Program-made: the position numbers and the translations under genes | The notes under the pieces: model-generated | What the model saw: only the letters and a program-made list of their open reading frames with translations | What the model was told of the DNA's origin: nothing | Databases searched by the model: none | From: Sulfurimonas sp. | GTDB lineage: Bacteria > Campylobacterota > Campylobacteria > Campylobacterales > Sulfurimonadaceae | Length of the DNA stretch: 13,893 bases | Assembly: GCF_023229105.1 (NCBI RefSeq) | Contig: NZ_JALNZY010000053.1 | Location: 1 to 13,893 of the forward strand | Reading direction: 5' to 3' | Shown here: positions 1 through 6,561 of the stretch, piece after piece | Layout: every line of letters starts with the position of its first letter | How positions within the stretch are numbered: position 1 is the stretch's first letter

Positions 1-58
1 TGAACCCCGGGCCTGCTGATTACAAATCAGCTGCTCTAGCCAACTGAGCTATGTCGGC
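1..58 (-). tRNA. tRNA-Thr (anticodon UGU), 3' part cut off by the window edge
   Basis: Read on the minus strand, the sequence folds as a tRNA beginning GCCGACA at 58-52, then TA, then a D-arm with stem GCTC/GAGC. The anticodon stem is GCTGA/TCAGC around the loop TTTGTAA, which puts the anticodon TGT at 24-22 and makes this threonine. A five-base variable loop and the first T-stem strand CGGGG followed by TTCA reach the window edge, so roughly the last 15-20 bases are missing. It is transcribed leftward from a very strong promoter. In this phylum tRNA-Thr often leads a tRNA cluster, but what follows lies outside the window. Confidence 0.95.
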
Positions 59-75
59 ATCGAATTTGAGCCAGA

Positions 76-104
76 ATTATAGTGCAATATATTTTCAATG
101 TCAA
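76..104 (-). promoter_or_regulatory. Consensus sigma-70 promoter for tRNA-Thr
   Basis: On the minus strand TTGACA (104-99) and TATAAT (81-76) are both perfect consensus hexamers separated by exactly 17 bases. Transcription should begin near 68-70, about 10 bases before the mature tRNA 5' end. Most other promoters seen in this window have only a -10 box, so a full -35 box fits a strong stable-RNA promoter. Confidence 0.9.
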
Positions 105-128
105 GAGTTTTTTACTAAAAATCTATCA

Positions 129-146
129 TACCTAACTCTTTAGGTA
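129..146. repeat. 7-bp inverted repeat between the divergent tRNA-Thr and yaaA genes
   Basis: TACCTAA (129-135) and TTAGGTA (140-146) are perfect complements around a four-base CTCT spacer. The repeat lies upstream of the tRNA promoter and near the presumed yaaA promoter, so it could be an operator or a chance dyad in AT-rich DNA. No run of T follows on either strand, so it is not a normal terminator. Confidence 0.4.
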
Positions 147-208
147 AAATTGGCTATTATTTGCCCACATATTACTAGTTTTATTCATATTAAAGAGGTT
201 CTGTTTAG

Positions 209-940
209 ATGCTAAAAATATTATTTTCACCCGCCGAGGGCAAAAAAACCGGAGGAAAAGAGTCAAAAAAAGAACTTTTTGCTTCAAGCGGTGCAAGAGA
301 GAGCATACTAAATGAATACAACACTATTGTCAATAGCGCTAATGAAGATGCTATAAAAGAGCTTTTTGGATTTAAAAAATTTAGTGATTGCAAACCATAT
401 ATAGATGACATCTTCAATTTACCTCTGATGTGTGCGATTGAGCGATATAATGGGGTTGCTTACGAATATCTTAATTTTAACTCTCTTGATAGTGGCCAAA
501 AAGAGTATCTAAAATCAAATACCATCATCTTCTCAAATCTTTACGGTCCACTTTTAGGCGGCGATATAATTGCTAACTATAAAGTAAAACAGGGAAATAA
601 TATAGGAAAATTTATTCCCGATAAGTTTTACAAGGAGAGATTTTCATATCAACTTGATTTATATCTAAATAGTTGTGATATTTTAGATTTACGTGCAGGT
701 TATTATGAGAAATTTTACGAAATCAAAAAACCACATACGACTCTAAAGTTTTTAAAAGATGAAAAAGTTGTAAGCCACTGGGCAAAGGCGTACAGAGGCT
801 TAGTTCTTAGAGCCGTTGCGCAAAAGGGCATAAACTCAATGAAAGAGTTCATGACACTTGAGATAGAGGGATTAAGCATCAAAGAGATTAAAGTCGTAAA
901 AAACAAAACAGAGATAGTTTATACTATTATAGACTCATAA
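209..940 (+). CDS. yaaA: YaaA family protein (UPF0246/DUF328), putative peroxide stress response protein
   Basis: This is a 243-residue soluble protein matching the YaaA family in overall plan. It starts MLKILFSPAEGKK (the family usually begins with an I-L-I-S-P-A-like strand), has LYGPLLGGDIIANY at about 111-124 matching the family's LYGxLRPxDxxxxY block, and DLRAGYYEKF at about 160-169 near the spot of the family's 'NLASxEYFK' block. In E. coli YaaA lowers free intracellular iron under hydrogen peroxide stress and binds unusual DNA structures; that role is known there and only inferred here. The ATG at 209 has AAGAGG at 193-198 as ribosome binding site. The gene is monocistronic, divergent from tRNA-Thr, and stops 4 bases before the convergent copper ATPase gene ends. 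Family assignment is solid; the cellular role is less certain because the sequence is rather diverged. Confidence 0.85.
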   Translation: MLKILFSPAEGKKTGGKESKKELFASSGARESILNEYNTIVNSANEDAIKELFGFKKFSDCKPYIDDIFNLPLMCAIERYNGVAYEYLNFNSLDSGQKEYLKSNTIIFSNLYGPLLGGDIIANYKVKQGNNIGKFIPDKFYKERFSYQLDLYLNSCDILDLRAGYYEKFYEIKKPHTTLKFLKDEKVVSHWAKAYRGLVLRAVAQKGINSMKEFMTLEIEGLSIKEIKVVKNKTEIVYTIIDS

Positions 941-944
941 AAAT

Positions 945-3203
945 CTACAGTTTTATCTTCTTTAATCTAAGTGAGTTTGCAATAACCGAAACTGAGCTAA
1001 AACTCATTGCTGCTGCGGCTATCATCGGGGAGAGTAGTATCCCTAGAAACGGATATAGGACTCCTGCTGCAATAGGAATTCCCACAGAGTTGTAAAAAAA
1101 GGCAAAAAACAGGTTTTGTCTAATATTTCGCATCGTTGCTCTGCTTAAGACTCTGGCTCTAACAATACCGCGTAAATCGCCCTTTACTAAAGTAATCTCT
1201 GCACTGTGCATAGCAATATCCGTACCTGTTCCCATAGCAATACCTACATTGGAGATTGCTAGTGCGGGAGCATCATTTATACCATCACCTGCCATTGCTA
1301 CAATATGACCCTTTGCTTGAAGCTCTTTAATAATATTGGCTTTTTCTTGAGGCAGTACCTCTGCATGAACCTCATCAATGCCTAATTTTTTTGCTACAAT
1401 CTCTGCTGTTTTGCGGTTGTCGCCCGTAATCATTACAACCCAAATACCCTCTTCATGCAAATTTTGGATGGCTTTTACGCTAGAGGACTTTATAGGGTCT
1501 TCAACGCCAATAAAGCCTGCTGCCTTTGAATCAATCGCAACTAGCATCACAATCTTGCCGTCATTTCGCTCAACATCTGCTTTGTGTGAGAGTTTATCAC
1601 TCTGTATATTTAAGCTCTCTAATAATTTTATATTTCCGACTGCTATTTTATGACCATCTACATTGCCTACAATACCCATCCCGTTTAGAGTCTCAACCTC
1701 GCTTGCTTTAGCAAACTCTATACTTCTTCCTTTTGCGCCTTTAATAATTGCATCTGCTAAGGGATGTTCACTTGCAAGTTCTAAGCTTGCAGCTAGGCGA
1801 AGCATCTCCTCTTCGCTAAATTCCTCTTGTGCATACAGTGAAACGAGCTTAGGTTTTCCCTCTGTTAGCGTACCGGTTTTATCTACTACTAAAGTATCTA
1901 CCTTCTCCATGGTTTCCAAGGCTTGCGCATTTTTTATCAACACTCCCGCCATAGCGCCTCTCCCTGTTGATACCATTATAGAGATAGGCGTAGCAAGACC
2001 GAGTGCACATGGACATGCAATAATTAAAACAGAGACGGCTCCCACAACTGCATACGCCAACTTTGGTTCCGGTCCAAAGAGCCACCAAACGACAAATGTT
2101 ATAAAAGCAATAGCAACTACAGCGGGAACAAAATAACTTGATACCTCATCAGTCAATCTTTGAATAGGCGCGCGGGAGCGTTGTGCTTGTGATACCATCT
2201 CTATGATTTGTGCGAGCAGTGTTTGGGAACCGATTTTTTCTGCTCTCATAAGAAGAGTCCCATTTGCATTAAGAGTAGCACCGATAACTCTCTCGCCGGC
2301 AAATTTGGAGACGGCAACGGGTTCGCCTGTAACCATAGACTCATCAACATTGCTTCTGCCCTCGATAACCACTCCATCAAGCGGCACTTTTTCGCCTGGG
2401 CGAATACGTAAAATATCTCCAACTCTCAAATGCTCTATAGGTATATCCTCTTCACTTCCATCATCACGAACAATCCGTGCTTTGTTTGGAGCAAGCTCTA
2501 GCAGTAATTTAATAGCTGCATTGGTTTGAGAGCGGGCACGAAGTTCAAGAACCTGACCCAAAAGAACCAGTGTCGTAATAACTGCCGAAGCTTCAAAATA
2601 TAGATGAACCATGCCATCGATTTGCATGGAGGGAGGAAATATATGCGGTAAAAAAAGAGCGATTATGCTATAAAGCCATGCAACTAAAACACCCAGCGCG
2701 ATTAGAGTAAACATATTTAAGTTCATTGTTTTAAGCGAGTTATATCCTTTGACAAAAAAGGGCCAACCACCCCACAGCACAACAGGAGTAGCTAAAAAAA
2801 ACTCTATATAACCAATCGACTTCATGCTTAGTGACTCTCTCAGAAGTGATGGCATCATATCAACACTCATCGCTAAAATAAATAGAGGAGTAGCAAGTAT
2901 GGCACTAATCCAAAAGCGGCGGCTCATATCTATAAGCTCTTCATTTTTTTCTTCAACTTTTGCATTCATAGGCTCTAGCGCCATCCCGCATATTGGGCAG
3001 GAACCCGGATGATCTTGAATGATTTCAGGATGCATGGGACAAGTGTACTGAGTAACCATAGTATCTTTATGACTACTTTTTTGGCTATCTATAGAGCAGA
3101 AATCGCTATCGCCGCAGATCGATTTATTATCTTTTTTTATATACTTTTGAAAATTTTGTTTAAACTTAAGAAGTAAGGATTTTATATCTGCATCTGTCTT
3201 CAT
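945..3203 (-). CDS. copA: Copper(I)-translocating P1B-type ATPase with N-terminal heavy-metal-binding domain
   Basis: A 752-residue inner-membrane pump that exports Cu(+) (possibly Ag(+)) using ATP. All P-type hallmarks are present: TGEP at 292-295, phosphorylated Asp441 in DKTGTLT, SEHP at 478-481, TGDN at 593-596 and GDGIND at 639-644. CPC at 397-399 in membrane helix 6, YN at 704-705 in helix 7 and M733-xx-SS in helix 8 are the P1B-1 copper signature. There is no ferredoxin-like HMA domain. Instead residues 53-77 form the short CPMHP...CPICGM metal-binding domain (Cys55, Cys69, Cys72), preceded by an unusual lysine-rich tail with Cys30 and Cys36. The ATG at 3203 has AAGGAAGG (3211-3218) 7 bases upstream. 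No copper chaperone, CueR or CopY gene is next to it. Silver or broader metal specificity is possible; zinc or cadmium is unlikely given CPC plus M-SS. Confidence 0.95.
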   Translation of the reverse strand: MKTDADIKSLLLKFKQNFQKYIKKDNKSICGDSDFCSIDSQKSSHKDTMVTQYTCPMHPEIIQDHPGSCPICGMALEPMNAKVEEKNEELIDMSRRFWISAILATPLFILAMSVDMMPSLLRESLSMKSIGYIEFFLATPVVLWGGWPFFVKGYNSLKTMNLNMFTLIALGVLVAWLYSIIALFLPHIFPPSMQIDGMVHLYFEASAVITTLVLLGQVLELRARSQTNAAIKLLLELAPNKARIVRDDGSEEDIPIEHLRVGDILRIRPGEKVPLDGVVIEGRSNVDESMVTGEPVAVSKFAGERVIGATLNANGTLLMRAEKIGSQTLLAQIIEMVSQAQRSRAPIQRLTDEVSSYFVPAVVAIAFITFVVWWLFGPEPKLAYAVVGAVSVLIIACPCALGLATPISIMVSTGRGAMAGVLIKNAQALETMEKVDTLVVDKTGTLTEGKPKLVSLYAQEEFSEEEMLRLAASLELASEHPLADAIIKGAKGRSIEFAKASEVETLNGMGIVGNVDGHKIAVGNIKLLESLNIQSDKLSHKADVERNDGKIVMLVAIDSKAAGFIGVEDPIKSSSVKAIQNLHEEGIWVVMITGDNRKTAEIVAKKLGIDEVHAEVLPQEKANIIKELQAKGHIVAMAGDGINDAPALAISNVGIAMGTGTDIAMHSAEITLVKGDLRGIVRARVLSRATMRNIRQNLFFAFFYNSVGIPIAAGVLYPFLGILLSPMIAAAAMSFSSVSVIANSLRLKKIKL

Positions 3204-3224
3204 CTTGCCACCTTCCTTTTTTAT

Positions 3225-3276
3225 AAGATTAGGTTATACTTTTTTCTCTTCTTGTAAATCTTTAACGTCTAATCTT
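3225..3276. promoter_or_regulatory. Putative copA control region: 8-bp inverted repeat flanking a TATAAC box
   Basis: AAGATTAG (3225-3232) and CTAATCTT (3269-3276) are perfect inverted repeats 36 bases apart in the leader of copA. A minus-strand TATAAC (3238-3233) sits just inside the proximal arm and could be the copA -10 box, giving a leader of about 20-25 bases. A second possible minus-strand -10 (TATACT, 3291-3286) lies just outside the distal arm. No good -35 is seen for either. The arrangement could suit a metal-responsive regulator, but no regulator gene is present here and the dyad could be chance. Confidence 0.35.
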
Positions 3277-3350
3277 CTTTTTTTAAGTATAGCACTCTTT
3301 TACTAACTATCTATTTTTTCGCCCAGATAGAATAAAACAGAAAAATAGTG

Positions 3351-3356
3351 TAAAAT
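3351..3356 (+). promoter_or_regulatory. Probable -10 box (TAAAAT) for the rRNA methyltransferase gene
   Basis: TAAAAT preceded by TAGTG lies 27 bases upstream of the TTG start, which gives an expected leader of about 20 bases carrying the AAAAGG ribosome binding site at 3371-3376. No consensus -35 is visible, as is common in Campylobacterota promoters. Position and AT-rich setting are the only support. Confidence 0.4.
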
Positions 3357-3382
3357 TTCGCATATACAACAAAAGGTTCATT

Positions 3383-4132
3383 TTGCAAGATTCACAAGAG
3401 TATAAAAACAAAAAAGCATACTTCGAAAAGATAATCACACTTTATGGAAGAAATGTCGTTATAGAAGTTTTACAAGATGAGAGTATAGAAATTCATAAAC
3501 TTCATATGTCAAACTCCAACAAACCCGACGGTGCGGTAGAGAGTATCCTCTTGCTTGCAAAAAAAAGAGATATTCAAGTGACTTACCATGATAAAAATGC
3601 CCTTAGCCGCATAAGCAAAAATGCTAAGCAGGACCAAGGTGTGGCGATTGACATCATAGCAAACTCCTACCAAAGCGCAAACGAAATAAAAAATCTCAAA
3701 AGATTCAAACTTCTTGCACTCGATGGCGTCCAAAACCCTCAAAACCTCGGAATGATTATCCGTTCATGTGCAGCTGGATATGTTGATGGCATCATACTTC
3801 CTAAAAAAAATAGTGCAAAAATCTCTCCGCTTGTTATAAAAGCGAGTGCGGGAACGCTTTTTAAACTCCCCATCTACTACTGCGATACGCTCGATGAAGT
3901 TTTAAAAGAGTTACATGATGCAAAAATCTATCTCCTCTCATCTCACGCTAAAAACAGCATCTATGATTTGAAAAAAAGTGACAAATCCATATTTGTTCTA
4001 GGAAATGAGAGTGAGGGAGTCTCAAAGGAGGTTGAAAAACTCTGCAATGACTCTATAAACATACCGATGAACAGAGGCGTTGAATCTTTAAATGTTGCGG
4101 TTACTGCTTCGCTTATCGCCTTTATGCAGTAG
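3383..4132 (+). CDS. rlmB: TrmH/SpoU-family 23S rRNA 2'-O-ribose methyltransferase (RlmB-like)
   Basis: A 249-residue SPOUT (trefoil-knot) methyltransferase that transfers a methyl group from S-adenosylmethionine to a ribose 2'-OH. The N-terminal substrate-binding domain begins at YGRNVVIEVL (21-30), the 'G-x-N-x-V-x-E' pattern of RlmB and TrmH-like proteins. The catalytic domain carries all three SpoU motifs: D114-xxxN-P-xNLG...RS at 114-128, LGNESEG at 206-212, and IPM with ESLNVAV at 227-240. Length matches E. coli RlmB (243), which methylates G2251 of 23S rRNA; the exact target nucleotide here is inferred. The start is TTG at 3383, chosen because AAAAGG (3371-3376) lies 6 bases upstream and no ATG precedes the conserved YGRN block. 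It diverges from copA and ends 1 base from the convergent thioredoxin-like gene. Confidence 0.88.
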   Translation: MQDSQEYKNKKAYFEKIITLYGRNVVIEVLQDESIEIHKLHMSNSNKPDGAVESILLLAKKRDIQVTYHDKNALSRISKNAKQDQGVAIDIIANSYQSANEIKNLKRFKLLALDGVQNPQNLGMIIRSCAAGYVDGIILPKKNSAKISPLVIKASAGTLFKLPIYYCDTLDEVLKELHDAKIYLLSSHAKNSIYDLKKSDKSIFVLGNESEGVSKEVEKLCNDSINIPMNRGVESLNVAVTASLIAFMQ

Positions 4133-4133
4133 G

Positions 4134-4454
4134 TTAACTCATCATTATTTCATAAGGGCGTTTTATCTCTCTGATAACCTCGCCCACACTCATATTGCGC
4201 GACTTTCTCAAGAACTCTCTACCGCCCAGAAAAATCAAGATGGTTGGAATGGCAAAAACACTATAGTGCGCTGCTATCTCCTGCTCTATTGAGATATCAA
4301 TGCTTAGTATTTTAAACTCCTTAAAATTACTCTCAATCGCTTCTAAAAGTTTAGGTTTTAGCGCATGACACACATTACACGCCGGCGCTGAAAAATATAG
4401 CATAACTGCTGAATTTTCTTTTATTATAGTGTTTATCTCTTCTATTGTCTGCAT
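4134..4454 (-). CDS. Thioredoxin-like protein, CNVC active site
   Basis: A 106-residue cytosolic protein with the thioredoxin fold: strand VMLYFSAPAC (17-26), active-site motif C26-N-V-C29, an acidic turn LSIDIS (50-55) and the cis-proline loop AIPT at 68-71. There is no signal peptide or membrane segment, so it is likely a cytosolic dithiol reductant or disulfide-exchange protein; its partner is unknown. CNVC differs from classical CGPC, suggesting a redox potential or client range different from the main thioredoxin. The ATG at 4454 has AAAAAGG (4464-4470) as ribosome binding site. The gene is divergent from the AEC permease and nearly abuts rlmB tail to tail. A glutaredoxin is unlikely given the thioredoxin-type cis-proline context. 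Confidence 0.85.
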   Translation of the reverse strand: MQTIEEINTIIKENSAVMLYFSAPACNVCHALKPKLLEAIESNFKEFKILSIDISIEQEIAAHYSVFAIPTILIFLGGREFLRKSRNMSVGEVIREIKRPYEIMMS

Positions 4455-4480
4455 ATGTTAGTACCTTTTTTTGGTGCGAA

Positions 4481-4486
4481 ATTATA
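4481..4486 (-). promoter_or_regulatory. -10 box (TATAAT) for the thioredoxin-like gene
   Basis: A perfect minus-strand TATAAT, preceded by GTG, lies 26 bases upstream of the ATG. The expected start of transcription is near 4474, giving a leader of about 20 bases that contains the AAAAAGG ribosome binding site. No good -35 box is present. It is only about 10 bases from the opposite-facing -10 box of the permease gene, so the two promoters overlap. Confidence 0.6.
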
Positions 4487-4496
4487 CACTATTTGC

Positions 4497-4502
4497 TATA
4501 AT
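4497..4502 (+). promoter_or_regulatory. -10 box (TATAAT) for the AEC permease, implying a leaderless message
   Basis: A perfect TATAAT lies just 6 bases before the preferred ATG at 4509. Normal spacing would start transcription at or within a base or two of that ATG. There is no Shine-Dalgarno-like sequence before the ATG, which agrees with a leaderless transcript. The alternative upstream ATG at 4455 would precede this promoter and would need another one. Confidence 0.5.
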
Positions 4503-4508
4503 CATTCT

Positions 4509-5417
4509 ATGAGTGCAATACTATTTTCAGTTTTAACTATTTACATATTTATTGTTATCGGTTTTGGAGCAAAAATGAGCTTCAAAGATGCTATTGATGA
4601 TAAAACCATAACGCTTATAAATGTATATTTCTTGCAGGTTTTTCTAACTTTTTGGGGTCTTCTAGTTCGTCCGGTTGATGTTACGCTTCTTTTTGCACCC
4701 TCGATTTATCTCCTTATCGTCATTGTGGTTCTTATTATCTCCGCTTTTGCTGCACGAAAATTCTTTCTTGAGCAAAAAGAGTACTCCATCGCAGCCGTTG
4801 CGGCAATAATCGGAAATACAGGAAACCTCGGCATACCGCTAAACATCGCCATCTTTGGCGAAGAGTCCATTCCCTACACAACCGTTATAAATCTTATGAA
4901 TATTTTAATTGTCTATACCATCGGTGTTTACTACTACTCAAGAGGAAAATTTGACGTTAAAACGTCGTTAAAAAACATACTTAAGCTCCCTATTCTCTGG
5001 GCAGCGGCAGTGGCGATAACGCTTAGCATGTATGGCTACAGACCAAGTGAAAATATTATAAATATGCTTATGATGGGAGCTTACACTTCTATAGTTATGC
5101 AGCTATTTCTCTTTGGTATCTTCCTACACGGCACGAAGATACATGAGATAAGCAAGAGGCTTGTTATTTGGGTTATGAGTATAAAATTTCTCTTTCTGCC
5201 CGGCATCTCATTTTTAATTCTTTATAATATAGAGCTTGACTCCATGATAAAAGGGATAATTTTTATGGAACTTATGATGCCTCTTGCTATAGCTAACGTA
5301 AACCTTACCTCTTTGTATGATTGCAAACCTAAAGTTGCTACCGCGCTTGTTTTTATCTCCTCGGTTATATTTTTGGGTATTATTTTTGCGGCTATAAAGG
5401 TGCTGACATACCTATGA
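4509..5417 (+). CDS. AEC-family (auxin efflux carrier-like) permease
   Basis: A 302-residue very hydrophobic protein with about ten predicted membrane helices, the normal size and layout for the AEC family. It contains the family motif GNTGNLGIPLN (about 102-112, in the helix after the central charged loop) and ends in paired hydrophobic helices. AEC proteins move small organic anions such as malate, malonate or other carboxylates; the substrate cannot be read from the sequence. I prefer MSAILFS at 4509 because the first membrane helix starts directly after it. The in-frame ATG at 4455 adds 18 residues that do not resemble the family and would lie upstream of the only clear promoter. The stop overlaps the next start (ATGA), so this gene and the glycosylase are probably co-transcribed and translationally coupled, though no shared role is obvious. 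Confidence 0.87.
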   Translation: MSAILFSVLTIYIFIVIGFGAKMSFKDAIDDKTITLINVYFLQVFLTFWGLLVRPVDVTLLFAPSIYLLIVIVVLIISAFAARKFFLEQKEYSIAAVAAIIGNTGNLGIPLNIAIFGEESIPYTTVINLMNILIVYTIGVYYYSRGKFDVKTSLKNILKLPILWAAAVAITLSMYGYRPSENIINMLMMGAYTSIVMQLFLFGIFLHGTKIHEISKRLVIWVMSIKFLFLPGISFLILYNIELDSMIKGIIFMELMMPLAIANVNLTSLYDCKPKVATALVFISSVIFLGIIFAAIKVLTYL

Positions 5418-6091
5418 ATGAAATATATAAGATTTACAAAATATTGTATAAAAATTATGGACCACAGGGTTGGTGGCCTATACTCGGTTATGGTTATCAT
5501 AAACAAGATTATAATTTTCCAAGAAATCACGATGAAATATTTGAGGTATGTCTAGGCTCAATTCTTACTCAAAATACGACATTTGTTTCTGTCATAAAAT
5601 CGCTTGAAAACTTGCAAGCAAAAAATGCCCTAAATGTTTATACCATAGAGAAGATGGAGATTAATGAATTTAAAGAGGCTATAAAACCCTCTGGCTACTA
5701 TAACCAAAAAGCGAGATACATTTTAGAATTTATAGCATTTTACAAAAATCTCTATGGCGCTACTCCTACAAGAGAAGAGCTTTTAAATGTTATAGGCATC
5801 GGCGAGGAGACGGCAGATTCAATACTTTTATACGGATATAATCAACCTGAGCTTAAGGTTGATGCTTACACAAAAAGAATACTTGTTCACTTAGGCTTTG
5901 TGAATGATAAGGCAAAATATACCGAGATAAAATTTCTAATACAGAACTCTCTAGGAGCCTCTATAAAAGATAAAAAAAAGCTTCTTATTGCCTACCAAGA
6001 GTTTCACGCTTTAATTGTGGAGCATGGCAAAAAACACTACTCCAAAAAACCTTATGGCTCTGGTTGTTTTTTAAATCCACATGTAAAATAA
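5414..6091 (+). CDS. magIII: MagIII-like 3-methyladenine DNA glycosylase (HhH-GPD superfamily, no Fe-S cluster)
   Basis: A 225-residue endonuclease III-superfamily protein that would remove alkylated purines such as 3-methyladenine from DNA in base excision repair. It has the HhH-GPD core: LGSILTQNTT at 47-56, the hairpin NVIGIGEETAD at 125-135 and the catalytic Asp150 in KVDAYTKR. The position normally held by the lyase lysine of endonuclease III carries acid (Glu131/Glu132), so a monofunctional glycosylase is expected. Only two cysteines exist (46 and 218), so the four-cysteine [4Fe-4S] loop of endonuclease III is absent. Both traits, the length and the aromatic WW at 20-21 fit Helicobacter pylori MagIII, whose catalytic residue is also Asp150. 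The ATG overlaps the permease stop by 4 bases (ATGA); AAAGGTG at 5397-5403 can serve as ribosome binding site. An endonuclease III-like protein of other specificity is the alternative. Confidence 0.85.
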   Translation: MNEIYKIYKILYKNYGPQGWWPILGYGYHKQDYNFPRNHDEIFEVCLGSILTQNTTFVSVIKSLENLQAKNALNVYTIEKMEINEFKEAIKPSGYYNQKARYILEFIAFYKNLYGATPTREELLNVIGIGEETADSILLYGYNQPELKVDAYTKRILVHLGFVNDKAKYTEIKFLIQNSLGASIKDKKKLLIAYQEFHALIVEHGKKHYSKKPYGSGCFLNPHVK

Positions 6092-6115
6092 TTCTTCATG
6101 CAGATTTAAAGATTG

Positions 6116-6367
6116 CTATTTTTTACAGCCGTTTGCTGTAACATTATCTCTATTTTTCTCTAAAAACTTCTTACCAAAGCCTTTAACCTCTTTTAGCTCA
6201 TCAACATTTTCAAAACAGTCATGTTTTTTTCTATACTCTAAGATTGCATCTGCTTTAGCTTCGCCAACACCTTTTATGCTCATCAATTCAGCTTTATCAG
6301 CCTTATTAATATCTACTGCTGCAAAACAGAGTGTAATACTAACAACTAATAGTAACAATAACTTCAT
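6116..6367 (-). CDS. Small exported ComEA-family helix-hairpin-helix protein
   Basis: An 83-residue protein with a cleavable signal peptide (MKLLLLLVVSITLCFAA, cleavage probably after residue 17) followed by the ComEA signature DINKADKAELMSIKGVGEAKA. It has two helix-hairpin-helix units, GVG at 33-35 and GFG at 63-65, which bind DNA backbone in this family. Cys51 and Cys81 could form a disulfide after export. ComEA proteins capture incoming DNA in the periplasm during natural transformation; that role here is inferred from the family only. The mature part is about 66 residues, typical for single-domain ComEA homologues of Gram-negative bacteria. ATG at 6367 has AAGGAG (6375-6380) at 7 bases and a TATAAT box further upstream. 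No other competence gene is adjacent. Confidence 0.87.
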   Translation of the reverse strand: MKLLLLLVVSITLCFAAVDINKADKAELMSIKGVGEAKADAILEYRKKHDCFENVDELKEVKGFGKKFLEKNRDNVTANGCKK

Positions 6368-6398
6368 TTTTTAACTCCTTTTTAACTAAGTTTGTTAA

Positions 6399-6404
6399 AT
6401 TATA
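6399..6404 (-). promoter_or_regulatory. -10 box (TATAAT) for the comEA-like gene
   Basis: A perfect minus-strand TATAAT lies 31 bases upstream of the ATG, in very AT-rich DNA, and would give a leader of about 25 bases holding the AAGGAG ribosome binding site. The upstream flank is runs of A and T with no clear -35 box. Confidence 0.6.
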
Positions 6405-6561
6405 CTTTTTTAAATATAAAATAAATATTAATTTTAATTAAATTTATTATTTATCGTTTTTTTATATATTGCTAGTAGAAGGTATTGAAACTCTAAAGAG
6501 ATTTATAAGTCATAAAAGAAGCTTAAAGAGTAAAAAAGAGAAGATTTATTTTTGAAATATT
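6405..6561. other. AT-rich intergenic stretch between tkt and the comEA-like gene
   Basis: About 157 bases with no reading frame of useful length on either strand. The comEA-proximal half is almost pure A and T. The tkt-proximal half (about 6475-6550) is purine-rich on the plus strand with short repeats of AAAGAG. I see no RNA gene or clear promoter here beyond the one already listed for the comEA-like gene. Confidence 0.5.

Noticed and set aside
1663..2136. 157-codon open frame on the plus strand opposite copA
   Set aside because: It mirrors the strongly supported copA coding frame, has a low-complexity Ser/Ala/Ile composition, and has no ribosome binding site or recognisable family.
2203..2529. 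Two overlapping open frames on the plus strand opposite copA
   Set aside because: They are shadows of the copA actuator-domain region and no protein family is recognisable.
4455..4508. Upstream ATG for the AEC permease
   Set aside because: The added 18 residues do not resemble the family and the start precedes the only clear promoter; kept as a stated alternative.
6092..6115. Terminator between the glycosylase and the comEA-like gene
   Set aside because: The T run at 6119-6124 lies inside the comEA-like coding end and no stem of convincing length precedes it.
6405..6561. Possible small RNA or small protein gene in the tkt-comEA gap
   Set aside because: No stable fold, terminator pair or open frame of useful length was found; the purine-rich repeats look like composition bias.
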